Shown: positions 55,001 to 63,966, numbered from the stretch's first letter. The stretch is 64,000 bases of DNA from Henricia sp. BOLD:AAB3569 (GCA_037783545.1 JBBELK010000370.1:682001-746000), one strand, 5' to 3'. Notes: a model not told the origin generated them from the sequence alone. Translations and numbers: made by a program.

Positions 55001-58000
55001 AGAGTCCTCCAAGATTCAATATCGCCTTCTTGAATGTTTCTTACCAACAGAAAAATGCTTTCTACATCAAGCCCAAGGTGTCAGACGGCCGTTTTGGGAT
55101 TCGACACTACGCTGGGGAAGTCTTCTATCACACTAAGGGTTTTCTGGAGAAGAATCGGGACATGTTCCGGGATGATATCCTGACGGCACTCAAAGAAAGC
55201 AGGTAAAGCAATTGTGGTAAATTGCCTTGCACAAGGTGCTCAACCGGGTATCGAACCCGCAACACTAAGTTTTTACTTAAATATTGCAGGTCAACGACCC
55301 AAACCATAATAATTGATGCCTTGTTTATTTCCTCTCAACAGGTCTGACTTCATCTATGACCTCTTTGAGTCAATGCTTCACTCCAAGAATCTTGGGGATG
55401 ATAAGATGATGCGCAAGAAACCAACCGTCAGCTCACAGTTCCGGGTGAGAAACGTGACTCAGTTGTCATGAGTCAAGGGCCATCTAGGAAATAAGCAACT
55501 TGTGCGAAGGTCTGGAGTGGTCAAGCCTTCCACCTCAACTTTAAACTCAAAAGAACAGCCGATTTCACATAATCTTACACAGTTGCACGAGTCTGCTTGC
55601 CCCAAATTTTATAGCATAAGCGTCAACCTTGTAATAAATACATGAAAGTAACGCCATTTTTAAGGGTTGGTGTTAGTGAGGAGAAAAAATACAGCAGAGA
55701 AATAGCCCTGTGCATTTTCGAAATAATTTGATTTTGGCAAAAAAGTTTGCCGTGAAATTAATTGATTTTTGCACATCCGAACTCACAGGAAGTTACAGCA
55801 GCCTTTTTTAGTGTGACACCAATTAAAGCGGCCATTTCGGAGACAGAAAAAGGATTTTCACATCTTCCTGACGGAATGACATGCTTTGTATGGAGTGGAA
55901 AAGCACATACTGAATATTCAATTCGGTAAACTGTTATTCGAATATTCGATTCGTTAGGCACAGCCTTACCGAGAAAAGAATTTCGAGTAGCGAAGCACAT
56001 GCAATTTCCGTCCATCTCTTTGTCTGTCTCTCCATCTGTCCATGTGAAAATGGCAACCTCACCGCTCTAGTTAACACCTAGGCTAAATACTTTTGTCTGG
56101 TCTCAAAATAAAAGAAGTTTTAGTTGTTCCGAAGAGATAACTTAGGCCCCAAAAGGGTTACAAATTTCCAATATACGCTCGTAACTGGGACGGACACTTT
56201 AGGCCATCCTTGTTATAAGCGTATATTGGAAATTTGTACACAGGGATTTTAGAAAGGCATGTTGTCACACTATTTATAACCTTTTTTGGGCCTACGTTAT
56301 CCCTTCAGAACAACTGAAACTTATTTCTTTTATTTTGAGACCAGACAAAGGTATTTCCTCGAAAATATGGTCAAATTGCCAAAATGCCCCCTTTACTGTG
56401 GAAAGACCAATGCCAGCAACTGATAGTTCCTGGTTTGTATGAAACTGAAATGGTTTGATAAACAATTTTCCTTTTGTTACAGGAATCGCTGCATTCTCTC
56501 ATGTCAACGCTCAACACTTGCAACCCGTACTTTGTGCGCTGTGTGAAACCCAATCCACATAAGGTCAGAGGAAAATACATCACATGTGTATTTTTGTTGT
56601 TAGTACAGATAATACACCTCTTGAACATTTTCACATTTTATTCTTAAATCAGTAAAACCAGTCTTATTTAATTTGACCGATGCGGTAAAAACTAAATAAT
56701 GTCATCTTGGTAGCTTTTGTGTACTTTTTACATGCAGCGTGACAACTAAACATGGTTTTATTTGCCACTTGCACGGTGCCGCCATATTGGCAAAACAGCG
56801 AGGCTTTCCTTGCATGAACAACGACTCCTTTGCATTGTTACCATGTCGGTTGCTGTGACGTTGACTTTCGTCCATTGTAAAATATGACGCATGCAAGGAA
56901 AGCCTCGTTTTGAGCGCAACCGTGCAAGAGGCGAATTAAAACCAAGGTTATGACTCAAGGAGTCAGAGAATATAAAACAAAAGACATTATTAGTCTTAAA
57001 AATAATGGAAAGGTATAAATTGTTTGAATTACCCTGACCACTGTGTGTACAGTGTAATTGTTATCACATTGGAGGTATCCAGAATTTTAGTTGGGTAGAT
57101 TTCTGGACAGCATACATGTACATTTAATACAGGGAAAAATGAGACACTGATTCTAGTTAAGCAGAGTAAAGGCCCCTTGTATCATTTGCAATGACCCAAT
57201 TTTGTTTTTCAAGAAAAATCTTACTCAAAGTGTTGATAGCAATGGTAACAAACACCACATGAATGTATTTCCATCCAAGATAGTATTTCATGCTGGAAAT
57301 TGACAACCGAAGGTGGTTTTCAAAAAAAAGTCCCATGCACGGGACTTTTTTACCTTTCACTTGTACACAAAATCCATATATATATTTTCTGAAGCATTGA
57401 TGCATCTTCAGGCTAGTTTACCAACATTCTTCCTTAGATATGTTACACTCTTATTCCACGAATCTGTAAAAAGTTTTATCTTGCAAATGATACATTATGT
57501 ATAAGTTTGATTTGTCAAGAGTTTTACTTCACTGCAAGTACTTTTTCACAGTACCTGGGCCTATTTGTATACAGAATAAACTTTACAATTTGGTACTATT
57601 TGGCTGCAACAGTACTTAGTATTTTATATATATTGGCCTGTCGGGCAAATGAATGCCATGGACACTAGGGTTAAAAGAAATGTTTTATAAACACAAAATA
57701 AATAAGTTAAAAGAATTTAAAGAGGAAGAATCCCCCCTGACGAAAATCCAGCATTTAGGCTTTTTTCGATAGTCCAAACATCCCTCTTGCCGACGTGGAT
57801 TTTTATTATTTTTTAATTGTCGGTTTTAAGTGGATAAATTGCAAGCAAAAGTCGCTTTTCGAAAATGAGATTTTCGCGATTTCTGAAACGCTAATTGGGT
57901 ATTCATGATATGCGCGTATGCGCGTGACCCCGTGACGCAATCCTGAGAAAGAGAAGTCAACACGATTGTTAGCTCCCTACGTTTACACGCAAAAAACTTG

Positions 58001-61000
58001 GAAAACCGTCTCTGTTAGATGGTGTTTTTTGAAGAATTTTGTTGGTCCAAAAAGCCAGAGATATGCCCAGTAGCTGCGTGGTTGTATGTTTTACCAGACA
58101 CTATGAAAAAAAAAGAGCAGAAAGATTTTCTTTTCTATTACCAAGAGAGAGAAAAATTAGTCGCTCATTCTATAACTTGTACGGCCGATGGTCAAACACG
58201 TGGGAACTACGCCCGCAGGGGACCCATACCATGCTGTACACAGACCGCTGTGAATGCCGTTCGTTCCGTGACAAAACCACCCGTCGCAATGCACCAGTAT
58301 TTACTTCAAAAGAACTTCATAGTGAGCCACAATTTTATCGTTTTTTCACAAAACAGGTAATAGTAGATTGTTGTCATATTACATGAAGTGTTTTTCACGT
58401 TTGTATTTTGAATTACAAGGACAAAACAGGAATGATAAACATTCACTTATTGGGATTCCATTCAATACTGCACAGACCGTTTTGTATGTTTCTCAGGATG
58501 ACGTCAAAACCCTGTTGATAAACAAGCCAAGTGACCTCGAGCGTTTCAGAATTTCGGGTGAAGAGGGTCGGAACTGCTTTACGTTTTAAGCAAAAGCCTG
58601 TCGATTTTTTGTGAAAAACAAGTTGTGATGGTGTTGTAGACACATACACCTCCATGATAAACAGAAAAACTAAGGGGGGATTCTAGCTGTTTAAAAATAC
58701 AAAATTTATTTTGATTTCATACTGTTTGTTTTTTTATTTCAACTACAAAGGCTCCCAACCAGTTTGACTCCAATCTCGTCGTCAACCAGCTCCGTTACTC
58801 CGGCATGTTGGAGACCGTCAAGATCCGTAAAGCTGGTTTCCCAGTCCGTCGGCCATTCCTAGAATTCGTCCAGCGCTACAAGGCCATCTTCTGCAAGCAG
58901 GACCTTAAGCAGCAGCCAGCTCAGCTCTGCAGTCGTCTACTGATGCAACTTGACGACAAGAAACAAACTTGGCAGATGGGAAAGACCAAGGTTTTCTTGA
59001 AGGAAACGCTGGAGACGAAACTGGAAAAAGATCTGAAGAAGCAACTTGAGAAGTTAGCTGACAAGATCAAGGCGTACATCAAGGGGTACCTGGCGAGGTA
59101 AAAAATGTGACCATCTACCATTTTGTCCGAAAGAGCACTGAGGCCAACTGGAGGAACACCACAGCCAACTTTGCTTTAGATGTACTGGGTACAAGCCTCA
59201 ATTTAAGAGGATATGGCATGCTGGCCAAGTGGGCCTCAAAAAGTGTATATCTTGAAGCGGTATCAGGGCCAACTCAGCAGGGCATGATGCCATTGGCCTT
59301 TGTGGCCTTGGGTAATGACAAGGCCTGGAATATGGCATGCTGGCCAAGTTGGCCTCAGAAAGTGTATATCTTGAAGAGACATTGAGGCCAACCCAGCAGA
59401 GCATGATGCCATTGGCCTTGGTGGCCTTGGTTAATGTCAAGGCCTGGAATAGGGCATGCTGGCCAAGTTGGCCTCAGAAAGTGTATATCTTGAAGAGACA
59501 TTGAGGCCAACCCAGCAGTGCATGAGTCCATTAGTCTTGGTGGCCTTGGTTAATGTCAAGGCCTGGAATGTGGCATGGTGGCCAAGTTGGCCTCAGAAAG
59601 TGTATCTTGAAGAGACATTGAGGCCAACCCAGCAGTGCATGAGTCCATTGGCCTTGGTGACCTTGGTGAACATGTTTATATGTAAGGTGCACTCTATAAC
59701 TGTAATATATATATCATTTTGTTCATTTCTATTTCCTCCCAACAGGAAGAGATTCAAGAGGATATTAGCACAGATTGTCATCATACAGAAGACATTGCGA
59801 GTAGGTTTTTATAGAAATATCTACCTAATTTATTTTCAAGTCTTATATTGTGCATTTCATGTCTGCCGATATCTCAATGCATTCTAATTGACTAAGCATT
59901 GACATGCATAGGTGGGCGGTGCCTTTGGCAGCCAAGTCAGAAACACTGAGGAGAACCCGTTTTCTATGCAAACGAATGCTCTAGGATCTTTTAAGTGCAT
60001 TAAACAACACACAGGACCCAAGGATTGAGCAGTTTGAGTTAAAGCGCCTTGCTCAAACCTTCAACCTGGGGCCATTATCGGCATCCAGTAATATTTTATC
60101 AAATATGGGTTCAGAGAAAAACATATGGTTCTTATTGGGATTTGAATCCAAGACCTATGACACATTTACGCCCCAAAGCTTTCCCTGATAGCCGCTGTTC
60201 CTCAAAACTCGGTGGGTAGAACATCTTGCCACTGTGTCGAGGTCTCAGAATTTTTAAAATAATATTCAATAATTGAAAATTTTAACATTGTGAATATTAA
60301 ATTCCATGGCAAATTTTGTTTCTTCTCCATTAGATGCAGCGTTGCAGAAGACGATACCTCAAGATCAGATGGGCAATCATAGTCTTCCAGAAATACGAAC
60401 GAGCTCGCACGGCACGAAAGGTCCTGGACTATCTGAAAGAGGAGAAACGGAAGGAGGAAGAGCGATTGAAGGAAGAGCAGAGGCAGAGGGTGGAACAAGA
60501 AAGAAGGTAATAGCCTCATTCAATTGAATACAGTTGAAAGTCGCTGTAACTAACAACACTATAGGGCGGTTTCATGCTGTCAAGGGTCACTAAACATCTC
60601 CCGTCTTTGTCCTCCAGATCGAAGAGAGAACAATAGAGCCACGTACAGAAACGCACGTGGCTGCTAGCAGAAAAGCATGAGGCTCTATTGTTCTCTTCCC
60701 TATCTGGAGGACAAACACGGGAGATGTTTAGTGACCCTTGACAGCGTGAAAACGTTCTATATTTCAAACTGAAATATTTTGGATTCAAAGAATTATCAAA
60801 ATGAGCAATTCTGTTTTAGAAGTGTGATTTTATTTATTTATTTATTTGTTGCACAAAAAAATTGTAATTTTACTTTTTGATTTTTTTTCATTTGGTAATT
60901 TTACTGTTTTCCTCCACAGAGAACTTGAAAGGCTGAAGGCTGAAGCCAAAATGAGGGAACTGGAAGAGCTGACCCAGAAGGTACCAAGATTTTCCCAGGA

Positions 61001-63846
61001 TTTTGGGAGCTTAGTTTTAATTATTCAGACTATTAGGACAGTGCCACAAGGCTTTCCCAGTTTAAAAAGGAACTTATGTTGATTTATTTGGTAAAGGTAA
61101 TAACAATGCCAATCAAATGGTATCATTGAGTATTGCTCTTTATTTGCATCCAATGACCATATGCAGAGCTGCCAACCCTCCCGGATTTTGCAACAGATTC
61201 TTCGAAAAATTAATAATTTTGTGAGTCCTGACATGGATAAAAACCCTCCTGGATTGTCGATTAACAACCTTGGGGATTTTTAGATGTGTTTGGATCCATG
61301 GAATGAACCTGTTTTCCGAGATGTCCTCCCCAAAATCCGGGAGGGTGGCAGCTCTGCATATGGCAGATATTACCATTTCAGTTTTTTTTTCAGCTAAGCC
61401 TAGCTTTAATGGTTGGGGGGTAAACCCTATTCACAAGTGCCCTTATACAACTCATAATGTCAAGAAAGGGCTGAAAACCCAATTCCCATACTCGGCAAAA
61501 CAAGATTCTAACTTGGGCTACAGAGGTGGAAGATGAGAAAAGTACCTCAAAACAACCAAATTCTTCTTTTTTTGTACTCGCTTTCTTCAGCTTGAGGAGG
61601 AGGCTAAACAGAGACAAAAAGTGGAAGAAGACCAGCGGAGGTTGGAGGAGGAACAAAGGCAAGCAGACTTGGAGAAGGTCCGACAACTGGAGATCGCTAG
61701 GAAACAGGAGGAACAGGAGTCTAGGAGGAAAGTAAGTTGTCAAGATCATTGTGGGTGTCATTCTAGCAAGACTTTGAGGCCCAACATTGTCGGCCAACAA
61801 GGATAAAACTAGTTGGGCAATGCATTGATCCACACAACCCAATTTGATCAAAAATATCTCAACTCCAGTTGGTTGCTGCGTTCATGTGACAGGCATTGTC
61901 ATCAGCTATTGGTTCATTTCATCTAACCAGCTTCAGCAAAGTTGGGAGATAGCTACATGGCCCATCTTGTCGGATGATGTTGGACGTTGTCTGGAGTGGC
62001 ATCCACACCATCCAACTTTTGGTCGGCCAACATCGTCGGACAAATGTTGGTCCTTGTTGGCCAAAAAAATGTTAGTCGTGCAGACAGGCCTTTAGAATCA
62101 TAGGTAGAATTTAGGTTAATACATTCACAAATATTGCAAAACTAAACACTTGTCGTGTCTTCAGGCTGAGGAGCAACGCCTAGCTCATGAAGAGGAGACC
62201 AAGAAGCTAGCGGAGAAACAGGAGAAACTAAAGATAGAGGAAGAAGAACGAAGACTCCTTGAGGAGGTCGAGAGTCACCAGTTAGAGTTGGATCGATTAA
62301 GAGCTGAACAGCTGGAACGAGCCGAGAAACAAATCATGAGCGAGTTTGACTCTTCCTTGGCACAGGTAGGTCGGCATTCTCAAATGAGTCACTTCGTTGT
62401 GAGTGTGGTATGAGTGTTTAAAACTTAGATCAAACTTTAAAGGTTTGACCATACACTCTCTGGCACAGGTGCAGATTGTAACGGAAGCAAAAATGTGGGA
62501 CGTGGGACTATATCGGCAAATAAATTCTTGAACCCTTTAGTGACCATAGCAGTCAAAAAAGGTCTAAAATGTAGTGCGCATAACGGCCGTAACGGCCACC
62601 GGCCCCTACTTCACATGTACATGCTGTACTCAACATGTCATAGTTTTTAATTTTGTTTAATGTAGTTTAATGTATTTTGTACGGATGTGAAGATTTTTGC
62701 ATTCGTAACCAGTGACATCTAATTTTCATGGTGTGAGTTTTGACACATACACTACTCACAATAAAAATAGCGATATTAGTACATGTATGTTGTGTTTTGG
62801 GAATTTTTTTTCTTCAAATGACTGTTTTCACCTATTCCTGTGACAAGGTGTGTCTGTCATGCAGATACAATTGTCTAAACATATATAAAATCATTCAAGT
62901 GTAGTGCATACCCTCAATAAAATATTTGCGTACACCCCACATTATTCCTAACTTATTGTGAGTAGTATAGCTGTATACGTGAACAATTGAAATTCGTCTG
63001 GAGCTTGTATGAGTGGAACTTATACTTATCAAAGTCTTGTAAACTCCGGACCAGAAGTTTTTGATGACCATTGAGTTGTTTTCAATGCTAAAAAAACTTA
63101 AAGTGTTTTCTCCCCTTCATCATATACCCAGTTATCCCTTGTCCTGTGTTGTCTTAAGTGATCCACTTCATCTATTTCACTCTAGTCTGGGCCCTGTATT
63201 TGTGACCGTAATAACCAAACTAACAACTTTCAACAAAACGAAACCCCCAATCCCCCCCACCCATCCCTCTTGCCTTCCCTTCCAGTCACACTCTTTTAAA
63301 ACCTGAAATGCCTCCCTGATCATCTCTAGGGCTGTATGAGAGACACCCAGATGCAGTGGTCAGCTCATCCCATGCGGGTTCAATCAAGTTAAAACCCAGC
63401 AAAATTGGGGTTTTTTGTGAGCTCTTAACTGCAGGAATCGTCCACAAACAGAAAATGTCGCATTTCATTGCTGTGGGAATCACGTTTCTTCAAACGGGTC
63501 CACTTGGACCTGGAGGAAATCACTGAGGAAAAACAGTCTTGAAAGCGATTCCAAAGTGATTGGTAGATCAGTGCCTTGTTATCCACAAGTTCACTGTATT
63601 CAACAAACTTATGTTCTGATCAAGAATTGATATTTCAAGAAAATTGTGTTTCTGTTTTGGAAGATTATACTTTCACCAAAAAAAACCCTTCGATCCTCCC
63701 ACCCATCCCCCTTGCCTTCCCTTCCCTCATCCCCCTCGTTACCTTTGTCTCACATTAATGTCCTCTTGTTACCTCTTCCTCTGCTATCCCCCGCTGCCTA
63801 GCTTGCAGCTCAGGAGTCACATGAGTTTTACTCAGCTTTGGAGCAG
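42888..63846 (+). CDS. MYO10: Unconventional myosin-X, motor, IQ motifs and start of SAH, 22 exons
   Basis: An actin-based motor of the MyTH4-FERM myosin-X class, which in vertebrates moves along bundled actin to filopodial tips. The 22 exons sum to 933 codons with consistent phases. Landmarks in order: [26 protein letters not shown]-loop GESGVGKT, switch [21 protein letters not shown], switch II/relay [57 protein letters not shown], three IQ motifs, and an (E/K/R/Q)-rich single-alpha-helix region. LTDALTQ/LRGEE of human MYO10 is matched by LCDALTQ/LRGEV. The TEDS-rule position is Glu, an acidic state that needs no phosphorylation. PH, MyTH4 and FERM exons lie beyond the window. The charged helix after the third IQ argues for class X over VII or XV. 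Confidence 0.88.
43005..45829 (+). other. MYO10 first visible intron
   Basis: Apart from the tRNA-like repeat at 43690-43830 this intron is AT-rich with T-runs near 43510. A short fragment at 44740-44790 resembles the left part of the IGF2BP intron repeat (AGCAGACATCAACTAAATTG). CAGGCAGATGCTCTACAATG near 45750 is a lone piece of the tRNA-derived unit. Nothing else recognised. Confidence 0.6.
43690..43830 (-). repeat. tRNA-like SINE head and one repeat unit
   Basis: The minus strand reads GTAGCTCAGCTGGTAGAGC (perfect D-stem) and CGGGTTCAAATCCCG (perfect T-arm). The anticodon stem is one base too long and no acceptor stem forms, so this is a derived repeat, not a tRNA gene. Confidence 0.75.
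45830..46017 (+). CDS. MYO10: MYO10 exon, motor N-terminal core
   Basis: 188 nt, acceptor tgtctag, donor gtgaga. Encodes [18 protein letters not shown] and then [18 protein letters not shown] and DNQCVLI, ending two bases into the codon before the P-loop. Confidence 0.93.
46320..46635 (-). repeat. Tandem array of about five tRNA-derived units
   Basis: Repeats of GGGCAGATGCTCTACCAGCT plus GAGCTATGAGGCACAGTGGT plus TCCCTCAGGTTTTCCC, about 77 bp each, in a myosin intron. Same unit as 31319-31712. Confidence 0.8.
47071..47220 (+). CDS. MYO10: MYO10 exon, P-loop
   Basis: 150 nt, acceptor cccccag, donor gtgggt. Encodes [20 protein letters not shown], a Ser/Thr-rich surface loop, and [10 protein letters not shown]. 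The P-loop is GESGVGKT, while nearly all myosins have GESGAGKT. Confidence 0.93.
47717..47880. repeat. GTGGCC repeat with four 17-bp tandem units
   Basis: Four units of AGGTGGCCTTTTGACCA (the first with CTCTTG) at 47784-47851, inside a copy of the family at 22271-22452. Both end AATAGCAGGTTTCACTGTA. Confidence 0.8.
47993..48117 (+). CDS. MYO10: MYO10 exon, switch I
   Basis: 125 nt, acceptor acttag. Encodes [20 protein letters not shown] and then [20 protein letters not shown]. Donor gtatcc is weak and splits the Tyr codon of DYLLEK. Confidence 0.93.
48928..48941 (+). CDS. MYO10: MYO10 14-nt micro-exon (completes DYLLEK)
   Basis: ACCTTCTTGAGAAA between tgtaaag and gtgagt. Its first two bases complete the Tyr codon left by the upstream exon (T+AC) and then read LLEK. 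The family motif DYLLEKNRVV cannot be rebuilt without it, and the phases match exactly on both sides. Confidence 0.85.
49117..49201 (+). CDS. MYO10: MYO10 exon, [17 protein letters not shown]
   Basis: 85 nt, acceptor atttcag, donor gtaagt. Encodes [20 protein letters not shown] and then AGGSDELK, matching human [22 protein letters not shown]. Confidence 0.93.
49262..49405. repeat. Element with GGTTTCCAT end and GCAACGCAAAC words
   Basis: CCTGGTTTCCATATCATCGC opens it. ATCACCGCAAAC, GCAACGCAAAC and their complements (TATTTGCGTTGC) recur. The right border is unclear. Confidence 0.4.
49951..50054 (+). CDS. MYO10: MYO10 exon, upper 50K domain
   Basis: 104 nt, acceptor gtttacag, donor gtaagc. 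Encodes [20 protein letters not shown] and then [14 protein letters not shown]. Confidence 0.9.
50295..50852 (+). mobile_element. Tc1/mariner-superfamily element with transposase tail remnant
   Basis: The long inverted ends are TATACTCTCCAACAAAAGAA at the left and TTCTTTTGTTGGAGAGTATA at the right. Inside, 50558-50650 translates to [20 protein letters not shown] then AQGGHTRY and TGA. I recognise this MRRRC.AVINA.GGHTRY end from IS630/Tc1/mariner-type transposases. The catalytic domain is gone. Confidence 0.7.
50999..51128 (+). CDS. MYO10: MYO10 exon, upper 50K domain
   Basis: 130 nt, acceptor tatcag, donor gtaagt. Encodes [20 protein letters not shown] and then [27 protein letters not shown] is identical in kind in human MYO10 and helps separate class X from other classes. 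Confidence 0.92.
51180..51580. mobile_element. Foldback with nested MITE
   Basis: Outer arms: TCTTGTACCCAGACCTGCTG (about 51234) and CAGCAAGTCTGGGTACGAGA (about 51557). A GGGGCCAATTTCATA MITE (51310-51534) sits between them. CATGGCCGAGCGGTTGGGG at 51200 is a tRNA-Ser/Leu-like A box, so the host element is probably a SINE or tRNA-derived foldback. Confidence 0.65.
51310..51534. mobile_element. MITE, GGGGCCAATTTCATA family
   Basis: GGGGCCAATTTCATAAAGCC to CTTTATGAAATTCGCCCC, about 225 bp. Confidence 0.8.
51905..51987 (+). repeat. tRNA-like sequence (pseudo-tRNA or SINE head)
   Basis: ATAGCTCAATTGATAGACCG and GCAGTTCGAATCCCGG give A and B boxes. The base before the GTT at the anticodon position is C rather than T, and the acceptor stem is only partly paired. 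Confidence 0.5.
52084..52202 (+). CDS. MYO10: MYO10 exon with acidic TEDS site
   Basis: 119 nt, acceptor atgcag, donor gtattg. Encodes [20 protein letters not shown] and then [10 protein letters not shown]. The Glu of RGE lies 16 residues before the DSLS motif, the TEDS position. Confidence 0.9.
52402..52441 (+). pseudogene. Partial copy of a MYO10 exon in the preceding intron
   Basis: Matches 52581-52620 at 36 of 40 bases. One change turns GAA into TAA. An acceptor-like tttgacag lies 11 bases upstream. Confidence 0.85.
52495..52641 (+). CDS. MYO10: MYO10 exon, switch II
   Basis: 147 nt (49 codons), acceptor ttgcag, donor gtgagc. Encodes [20 protein letters not shown] and ends [12 protein letters not shown], the switch II segment. 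A 40-bp copy of part of it lies in the preceding intron at 52402-52441. Confidence 0.93.
52744..52950. mobile_element. MITE, GGGGCCAATTTCATA family
   Basis: Both ends are intact (GGGGCCAATTTCATAAAACA and its complement), 207 bp. Confidence 0.85.
53359..53526 (+). CDS. MYO10: MYO10 exon, relay helix
   Basis: 168 nt (56 codons), acceptor tgaag, donor gtacag. Encodes [20 protein letters not shown] and ends [11 protein letters not shown]. Its last 40 bases are copied, with synonymous changes, at 53703-53750 in the next intron. Confidence 0.93.
53703..53750 (+). pseudogene. Partial copy of a MYO10 exon end with donor site
   Basis: Copies 53489-53530: QDNGEC, then LLDLVER instead of LDLVER (3-base insertion), followed by gtatga. 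CAA to CAG and GAC to GAT are synonymous. Confidence 0.85.
53857..53987. mobile_element. MITE with ACTGAGCAAAAATATAAACG ends
   Basis: Left ACTGAGCAAAAATATAAACG CCCC; right GGGGCGTTTATAATTTTGTT CAGT. TA on both sides, about 131 bp. The ACTGARCAAAAATATAAACGC terminus is widespread in animal Tc1/mariner-like MITEs. Confidence 0.85.
54052..54144 (+). CDS. MYO10: MYO10 exon
   Basis: 93 nt, acceptor gtttag, donor gtgagt. Encodes [20 protein letters not shown] and then [11 protein letters not shown], matching human KLGLLALINEESHFPQATDS. Confidence 0.92.
54550..54915 (-). mobile_element. Two nested or adjacent tRNA-derived SINE copies
   Basis: AATGCTCTGGGATCTTTT, (ATT)n at about 54640, TTCTTTCTGGTATTCATACC and GAGTGCCTTGCCCAAGGGCA repeat the content of 20690-21022. 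B-box-like GGATTCGAACCCGCAAC is at about 54865. Confidence 0.7.
55051..55202 (+). CDS. MYO10: MYO10 exon, lower 50K domain
   Basis: 152 nt, acceptor ccaacag, donor gtaaag. Encodes [20 protein letters not shown] then [16 protein letters not shown] and [13 protein letters not shown]. Confidence 0.92.
55205..55310 (-). repeat. SINE fragment
   Basis: ATTGCCTTGCACAAGGTGC and CGGGTATCGAACCCGCAACA, a truncated relative of the SINE at 54550-54915, directly after a myosin donor. Confidence 0.55.
55342..55444 (+). CDS. MYO10: MYO10 exon, actin-binding region/loop 2
   Basis: 103 nt, acceptor caacag, donor gtgaga. Encodes [16 protein letters not shown], a short basic loop (DDKMMRKK), and PTVSSQFR. Confidence 0.92.
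56090..56350. mobile_element. MITE with CTTTTGTCTGGTCTCAAAAT ends
   Basis: 261 bp. The right end ATTTTGAGACCAGACAAAG mirrors the left. The second pair of arms, AATTTCCAATATACGC and GCGTATATTGGAAATTTG, is closer to the centre. Confidence 0.85.
56483..56563 (+). CDS. MYO10: MYO10 exon, FVRCVKPN
   Basis: 81 nt (27 codons), acceptor gttacag, donor gtcaga. Encodes [20 protein letters not shown] and VKPNPHK. Confidence 0.93.
56757..56943. mobile_element. MITE, TTGCACGGT family
   Basis: ACAGCGAGGCTTTCCTTGCA pairs with TGCAAGGAAAGCCTCGTTTT, and TTGCACGGT pairs with ACCGTGCAA. Copy at 12613-12775. Confidence 0.8.
57178..57494. mobile_element. Non-autonomous element, TGTATCATTTGCAA ends, copy 2
   Basis: Same ends and body as 38854-39216, with about 50 bp less in the middle. 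Confidence 0.85.
57727..58684 (+). mobile_element. Element of about 958 bp containing a THAP-domain remnant
   Basis: The ends AGAATCCCCCCT and AGGGGGGATTCT are perfect inverted repeats. Inside, from ATG 58063, the frame reads [20 protein letters not shown] and then [11 protein letters not shown]. It resembles the start of THAP zinc-finger domains (MPSSC...C...F..P). The later Cys/His ligands are not found. P-element transposases carry THAP domains. Confidence 0.45.
58751..59097 (+). CDS. MYO10: MYO10 exon, converter and start of IQ1
   Basis: 347 nt, acceptor acaaag, donor gtaaaa. Encodes [20 protein letters not shown], the converter, [20 protein letters not shown], and [11 protein letters not shown] that opens the first IQ motif. 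Confidence 0.93.
59130..59664 (+). repeat. Tandem array, 119-bp unit, four copies plus a partial
   Basis: GGCATGCTGGCCAAGTTGGC starts units at about 59214, 59333, 59452 and 59571, exactly 119 bp apart. It is in the intron between the IQ1 exons. Confidence 0.9.
59746..59800 (+). CDS. MYO10: MYO10 exon, IQ1 end and IQ2 start
   Basis: 55 nt, acceptor caacag, donor gtaggt. Encodes [18 protein letters not shown], matching human KQYRKVLYCVVIIQKNYR. Confidence 0.9.
59960..60110 (-). repeat. SINE fragment
   Basis: GAATGCTCTAGGATCTTTTA and AGTGCATTAAACAACACACA match the SINE at 54550-54915, truncated. Confidence 0.55.
60334..60506 (+). CDS. MYO10: MYO10 exon, IQ2-IQ3 and helix start
   Basis: 173 nt, acceptor cattag, donor gtaata. 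Encodes [20 protein letters not shown] then [20 protein letters not shown]. The IQ motifs bind calmodulin-type light chains. Confidence 0.9.
60561..60760. mobile_element. Hairpin MITE of about 200 bp
   Basis: The long arms pair across almost the whole element: GTCAAGGGTCACTAAACATC with GATGTTTAGTGACCCTTGAC (one mismatch), and AGAGAACAATAGAGCC with GGCTCTATTGTTCTCT. Confidence 0.9.
60920..60980 (+). CDS. MYO10: MYO10 exon, charged helix
   Basis: 61 nt, acceptor ccacag, donor gtacca. Encodes [20 protein letters not shown], with alternating acidic and basic residues as in the single alpha helix (SAH). Confidence 0.85.
61158..61362. mobile_element. MITE with CATATGCAGAGCTGCC ends
   Basis: CATATGCAGAGCTGCCAACC and GGTGGCAGCTCTGCATATG, then CTCCCGGATTTT and AAAATCCGGGAG. 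About 205 bp. Confidence 0.9.
61591..61731 (+). CDS. MYO10: MYO10 exon, charged helix
   Basis: 141 nt (47 codons), acceptor tcttcag, donor gtaagt. Encodes [20 protein letters not shown] and continues E/K/R/Q-rich to EQESRRK. Confidence 0.88.
62165..62365 (+). CDS. MYO10: MYO10 exon, charged helix and coiled coil
   Basis: 201 nt (67 codons), acceptor tcttcag, donor gtaggt. Encodes [20 protein letters not shown], then [20 protein letters not shown], where heptad-like leucines appear, and FDSSLAQ. Confidence 0.88.
62751..62966. mobile_element. MITE with ACTACTCACAATAA ends
   Basis: The right end TTATTGTGAGTAGT is a perfect inverted repeat of the left. About 216 bp, no ORF. Confidence 0.75.
63802..63846 (+). 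CDS. MYO10: MYO10 exon, helix end
   Basis: 45 nt (15 codons) after gctgcctag, donor gtatgt. Reads [15 protein letters not shown], resembling RAAQEFLESLNFDEI of human MYO10. An AG eight bases further in (63807-63808) would shift the frame, so the upstream acceptor is preferred. Confidence 0.7.
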
Positions 63847-63966
63847 GTATGTTGGGCTATTAACACTCTATGGCACGTTAAACCATGAACAGTAGTTAAC
63901 CACAGTTTGACCAATGTCTCTTAAAGTGCGAATATTGCCCACCTTTTAAGGGACTGTGGTACACCT

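Noticed and set aside
58019-58360. 113-residue ORF overlapping the THAP-like frame
   Set aside because: The other frame (start 58063) has the THAP-like Cys pattern; this one does not.
62366-63801. Extra myosin exon between the last two exons
   Set aside because: The phases of the flanking exons already match, and no acceptor-ORF-donor combination with helix-like composition was seen in between.
42888-63846. Assignment to myosin VII or XV instead of X
   Set aside because: FITAGGAQV, three IQs and an immediately following charged single helix fit class X; class VII has five IQs and a different helix region. Final proof would be PH domains beyond the window.
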